This document shows positions 7,072 through 9,442 of a stretch of DNA of 9,442 nt, piece after piece; positions within the stretch are counted from its first letter, which is position 1; each line of letters begins with the position of its first letter. Origin of the DNA: Synergistaceae bacterium (lineage in GTDB: Bacteria > Synergistota > Synergistia > Synergistales > Synergistaceae); assembly GCA_028702015.1 (NCBI GenBank), contig JAQVPO010000035.1, positions 1 to 9,442 of the forward strand, written 5' to 3'. The notes below the pieces were generated by a model. The model worked only from the letters and a program-made list of their open reading frames with translations, was not told the origin of the DNA and did not search any database. The translations under genes and the position numbers were made by a program.

Positions 7072-7578
7072 TATTTCATTGGGCTTGTCATAGAACATTA
7101 TCACAAGGGCGAAAGCTCCTCTGATCCTTTTTGTAAGTTTTACTATCGCTTCTTTTGGATCTCCTTTATAAACCCAGGCCAGATACTGGACTGCTGATTC
7201 AGTGTCTGTCTCTGTATGGAAACGAATTCCTTCAGCTTCCAGGTCTGCCCTGATCTCTCTCGCATTTTCTATAATGCCGTTGTGGACCAGAACGACTCTG
7301 CTGTCGCTGCTCATATGAGGATGGGCATTGTTCTCCGTCACTCCGCCGTGAGTTGCCCATCTTGTGTGTCCTATGCCGAAATCTCCGTTGAAATGTTCCT
7401 TTGCAGCCTTTTCTGCAAGCTGGTGGACTCTTCCTGTAGTACGGAGCTCGTGGATAACGCCATCTTTTATAACGGCTATTCCTGCAGAGTCATAGCCTCT
7501 GTATTCATGCTTTGCCAGCCCGTCCAGGATAATTTTTGTTGTGTCTCTGTCTCCTATGTAACCCATGATGCCGCACAT
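7069..7578 (-). CDS. glmS: GlmS N-terminal segment: incomplete glutaminase (class II amidotransferase) domain
   Basis: If UGA 7071-7069 is read as stop, this 169-residue protein is made. It contains the N-terminal catalytic Cys2 (MCGIMGYIG), HEYRGYDSAGIA (24-35), HTRWATHG with Arg74 for glutamine binding, VHNGIIEN with Asn100-Gly101 for the oxyanion hole, and TDTES with Asp125. The glutaminase domain normally runs to about residue 240, so about 70 residues of the fold are missing, including the strand with the KGSPLVVG motif just past the stop. A stable independent glutaminase is therefore unlikely. A longer frame from 7617 exists, but it would bury the catalytic cysteine behind 14 residues. 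Confidence 0.7.
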   Translation of the reverse strand: MCGIMGYIGDRDTTKIILDGLAKHEYRGYDSAGIAVIKDGVIHELRTTGRVHQLAEKAAKEHFNGDFGIGHTRWATHGGVTENNAHPHMSSDSRVVLVHNGIIENAREIRADLEAEGIRFHTETDTESAVQYLAWVYKGDPKEAIVKLTKRIRGAFALVIMFYDKPNEI

Positions 7579-7605
7579 ATGTATCATCCTCTCACGCCGA
7601 TCATC

Positions 7606-7635
7606 TGCAGCAAACATCAGTGCTGGTTTGCCGCA
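7606..7635 (-). promoter_or_regulatory. Stem-loop in the glmS leader
   Basis: TGCGGCAAAC (7635-7626) pairs along all ten positions, one being G-U, with GTTTGCTGCA (7615-7606); the loop is ten bases, CAGCACTGAT, and can close further through CAG/CTG. The hairpin ends 27 nt before the glmS ATG and is not followed by a U-tract, so it is not a terminator. A possible -10, TAGAAT (7651-7646), lies just upstream but lacks a good -35. The leader is only 125 bp and I see no glmS-ribozyme core. A post-transcriptional or mRNA-stability role is inference. Confidence 0.45.
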
Positions 7636-7703
7636 ACATCACACCATTCTACATTATTTTCACTTAAACAGGAATCAGTTTGGTAAATTGGGCGGAGAAG
7701 AAC

Positions 7704-8732
7704 TTAAATCCAGCGGACGTCTTCGGGTGAAAAGGCCAGTGTGACTTCTGAAGCAGGGGAAATCTGCAAATCTCTTGTTTTTTCAACTGTCATGCGTGAT
7801 TTCAGAATTATATCGCCAGTCTGGACGGAGATGAGTGACGATCCGGTCGCCCTCTCAAGGGTCATGCCTGTTACAGTACCCTTAATTTTGTTTGCGTTGG
7901 CAGTCAGGTTCTCAGGATCAATTATAACTTTGACATCTGAAGGGTTTATAGTTGCCGCTAGAAGTTCAGCCTCTTCCTTAATCAGTGCGCGTATCTTCTG
8001 TCCGTCCGAGAGAGCTCTGACTACGTTTCCGTTTTCCCTGACCCATGGTCCCTGTACCAGGTTTTCGGTCCCGTGACCGACTATCTTTCCCCTGAATAGA
8101 CTGATTATGTCTGTGGATACTTCTGCCAGCCATTGGAGATCATGGGTGGCTACTATAACGGTCGTACCCCATTCTTTCCATGCTGATACAGCGGCTTCCT
8201 TGACAAGCAGCGCGCTTGATTCGTCCACATTTGCCGTAGGCTCGTCAAGAACAAGCACTTTAGGATGCAGAGCAAGTCTTGCTGCAAGCGCAACGCGCTG
8301 CACCTCGCCTCCGGAGAGCCTGTACCATAGCCTCTGGGCAAATTTTGAAGGGGATAGCCCTACCCGTTTGAGGGAGTCATAGACTCTTTCCTGGAGGTCG
8401 TTGGTATCATTTCTGAGTCTCAGTCCATATGCGATGTTCTCAAAAACTGATCGTTTCAGGAGATATGAGTTTTGAAGAAGGTATGTGACTTTTTTTCTTA
8501 TATCGACTTCGTTGCCAGAAGGATCAAGGCCATCAAAAAAAAGGGAACCGCCAGTATGTGGTTCAAGGAAAGCCAGGATCCTCAGAAGAGTTGATTTTCC
8601 GCTTCCGTTGGGACCTACGATCCCAGTTACACTTCCCTCACATATCTTCAGGTAGTCGATATCAAGTGTCCGGGGACCCTTCTCATAGCTATGCGTCATG
8701 TTTTTGATCTCGTAAATGGTCCTGTGGTCCAT
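7704..8732 (-). CDS. tupC: ABC transporter ATP-binding protein, tungstate (TupC) type with C-terminal TOBE/Mop-like region
   Basis: This protein would energise oxyanion uptake at the inner face of the membrane. The 342 residues comprise an ATPase domain (1 to about 235) and a C-terminal regulatory region. Visible are Walker A GPNGSGKST (40-48), Q-loop Gln87 (LLQNSYLL), signature LSGGE (139-143), Walker B VLVLDEPTAN with Asp163-Glu164, and the switch His197 (ATHD). Residues about 280-340 (KIKGTVTGMTLERATGSSLI...SPEDV) resemble a TOBE/Mop domain, which in molybdate/tungstate ATPases binds the oxyanion and inhibits transport. The ATG at 8732 follows GGAGG by eight bases. The preceding gene, 81 bp away, encodes the tungstate-binding protein, which supports tungstate over other substrates; molybdate remains possible. 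No permease gene lies between them. The next gene downstream is glmS, 125 bp away. Confidence 0.82.
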   Translation of the reverse strand: MDHRTIYEIKNMTHSYEKGPRTLDIDYLKICEGSVTGIVGPNGSGKSTLLRILAFLEPHTGGSLFFDGLDPSGNEVDIRKKVTYLLQNSYLLKRSVFENIAYGLRLRNDTNDLQERVYDSLKRVGLSPSKFAQRLWYRLSGGEVQRVALAARLALHPKVLVLDEPTANVDESSALLVKEAAVSAWKEWGTTVIVATHDLQWLAEVSTDIISLFRGKIVGHGTENLVQGPWVRENGNVVRALSDGQKIRALIKEEAELLAATINPSDVKVIIDPENLTANANKIKGTVTGMTLERATGSSLISVQTGDIILKSRMTVEKTRDLQISPASEVTLAFSPEDVRWI

Positions 8733-8753
8733 TTTTTATCCTCCGGTTTTGCT

Positions 8754-8792
8754 GCGGGCCCGGCTATATGTGAAACTGTACTGCGGGCCCGC
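8754..8792 (-). promoter_or_regulatory. GC-rich intercistronic stem-loop between tupA and tupC
   Basis: GCGGGCCCG (8754-8762) and CGGGCCCGC (8784-8792) give nine perfect, all-GC pairs with a 21-base loop. The arms are part of an 11-bp direct repeat, CTGCGGGCCCG, at 8752-8762 and 8781-8791; because CGGGCCCG is itself palindromic the repeat also pairs with itself. On the transcribed strand no U-tract follows; instead the tupC ribosome-binding site (GGAGG) begins about seven bases after the stem. It could protect the 3' end of tupA mRNA or reduce tupC translation, so that the binding protein is made in excess; this role is inferred. Confidence 0.5.
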
Positions 8793-8813
8793 TGATCATC
8801 TTAACTTTTTATA

Positions 8814-9442
8814 TTACTTCGGGTGTTTTTCGTTCCACTGATCAGAGTTGGGGAAGAAAAGCGGTTCGCCGTACTGTTTGACCTTGAAGTCCTTAATTAT
8901 CATCTGGGCTTCGTCACCGCAGAGCCAGTCAACAAAATTAACAACATCGGTGTTGTTGACATTGGGGAATCTCTTCGGGCTGACCTCTATCGCAGCGATA
9001 AGGTTGAGAAGGATCGGATCTCCTTCTACAAGCGAAACGATCTTCAGCCCTTTCTTCTTGGTCAGGTATGTTGCCCTGTCCATTATGGTGTAAGCGTTCC
9101 GCTTGTTTGTAAAATCAGTTGTAGCGCCGTTGCCGAGTTTGCCAAGAGAGAAGACAGTGTACCACTCGTCTTTTTCTCCGTCAGGCATGATCCCGGCGGC
9201 TTTCCATACGTTCATCTCTGAGACATGGGTCCCGGACATGTCGCCGCGGCTGATGAAGGGAGCTCCGGCTGCGGCTATTTTTTTAAAGGCCTCGGCGGCA
9301 GATTTCATCCCCTTGATCCCAGCAGGATCCTCTTTTGGACCAAGTATGACAAAATCGTTGTACATGATATCCTTGCGGTTCTGTCCGAACCCGTCTTTGA
9401 TGAACTGCTCCTCAAGAGCTCTTGCATGCACGACGACCATGT
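8814..9442 (-). CDS. tupA: Tungstate ABC transporter substrate-binding protein (TupA), N-terminus outside the window
   Basis: The frame is open at the right edge and ends with TAA at 8816-8814; about 209 C-terminal residues are visible and no signal peptide can be seen because the 5' end is missing. The Met encoded at 9440 is internal. Matches to the TupA type of binding protein include VVVHARALEEQF, MYNDFVILGPKEDPAGI, the anion-binding ISRGDMSGTHVSE loop (Ser, Arg and Thr positions typical of tungstate/molybdate binders), YTIMDRATY, LVEGDPILLN, and a C-terminal WLCGDEAQ...GEPLFFPN. TupA is an exported lipoprotein or periplasmic protein that captures tungstate for TupB/TupC. The gene is followed after 81 bp by the ATPase gene, with a GC-rich stem-loop between them. 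A permease gene is expected nearby, probably upstream of this gene. Confidence 0.88.
   Translation of the reverse strand, partial: MVVVHARALEEQFIKDGFGQNRKDIMYNDFVILGPKEDPAGIKGMKSAAEAFKKIAAAGAPFISRGDMSGTHVSEMNVWKAAGIMPDGEKDEWYTVFSLGKLGNGATTDFTNKRNAYTIMDRATYLTKKKGLKIVSLVEGDPILLNLIAAIEVSPKRFPNVNNTDVVNFVDWLCGDEAQMIIKDFKVKQYGEPLFFPNSDQWNEKHPK

Larger units (their letters stand above)
5752..7578 (-). pseudogene. glmS: glmS, glutamine--fructose-6-phosphate aminotransferase, interrupted by one in-frame TGA
   Basis: GlmS makes glucosamine-6-phosphate from fructose-6-phosphate and glutamine, the first step toward UDP-GlcNAc and peptidoglycan. From ATG 7578 to TAA 5752 the frame is 609 codons (608 residues), the standard length, with no indel. 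A single TGA at 7071-7069 (codon 170) splits it. The bases after the TGA continue in the same frame as VARKGSPLVVG...CASD, conserved GlmS sequence, up to the Met of the second open segment, so nothing is lost except one codon. The start puts Cys2 next to Met as the N-terminal nucleophile, with AGAGG nine bases upstream. glmS is usually essential and I see no second copy here. A recent nonsense mutation, a base-call error or UGA read-through are the options; conservation on both sides argues against an old pseudogene. Confidence 0.85.

Noticed and set aside
7579..7703. A glmS ribozyme/riboswitch in the leader.
   Set aside because: The gap is only 125 bp and I could not find the conserved core or pseudoknot arrangement; only one simple hairpin is visible.

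Overview
The window looks like ordinary chromosome from a moderate-GC anaerobic bacterium. The family-level look of the proteins (GlyA, RlmN, PurA, GlmS) and a Tup-type tungstate transporter suggest an amino-acid-fermenting anaerobe, possibly Synergistota or a Firmicutes relative. That assignment is inference; no rRNA or other marker is present. I see no IS element, CRISPR array, prophage gene, tRNA or rRNA.

Layout. Bases 1-3454 read on the + strand: the 3' end of an M20-type amidohydrolase (carbamoylase/hydantoinase-like), then a tight cluster of glyA, rlmN and a small membrane protein. glyA and rlmN overlap by ATGA, and the membrane protein follows after 14 bp. A strong rho-independent terminator (3554-3594) closes this block. 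Everything from 3658 to the right edge reads on the - strand. In transcription order it is: tungstate-binding protein tupA (cut by the window edge), an ABC ATPase with a C-terminal TOBE/Mop-like region (tupC), glmS, a terminator, a small exported protein overlapping by ATGA with a GIY-YIG protein, and finally purA behind its own likely promoter. The two halves converge at about 3455-3657.

Functionally the genes are mostly housekeeping: one-carbon supply (GlyA), rRNA/tRNA m2A modification (RlmN), AMP synthesis (PurA), amino-sugar synthesis for the cell wall (GlmS) and oxyanion uptake (TupA/TupC). The points that stand out are these. (1) glmS has a complete 608-codon frame of normal family length, interrupted by one in-frame UGA at codon 170, where the family carries an aromatic or aliphatic residue and TGG is one base away; UGA is the ordinary stop of four neighbouring genes. 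(2) RlmN carries a highly basic, low-complexity C-terminal tail of about 165 residues beyond the usual enzyme, and the next gene encodes a membrane protein with an acidic tail. (3) There are well-formed stem-loops in the glmS leader and between tupA and tupC. (4) No tupB permease gene lies between tupA and tupC. I found no clearly new multi-gene system.
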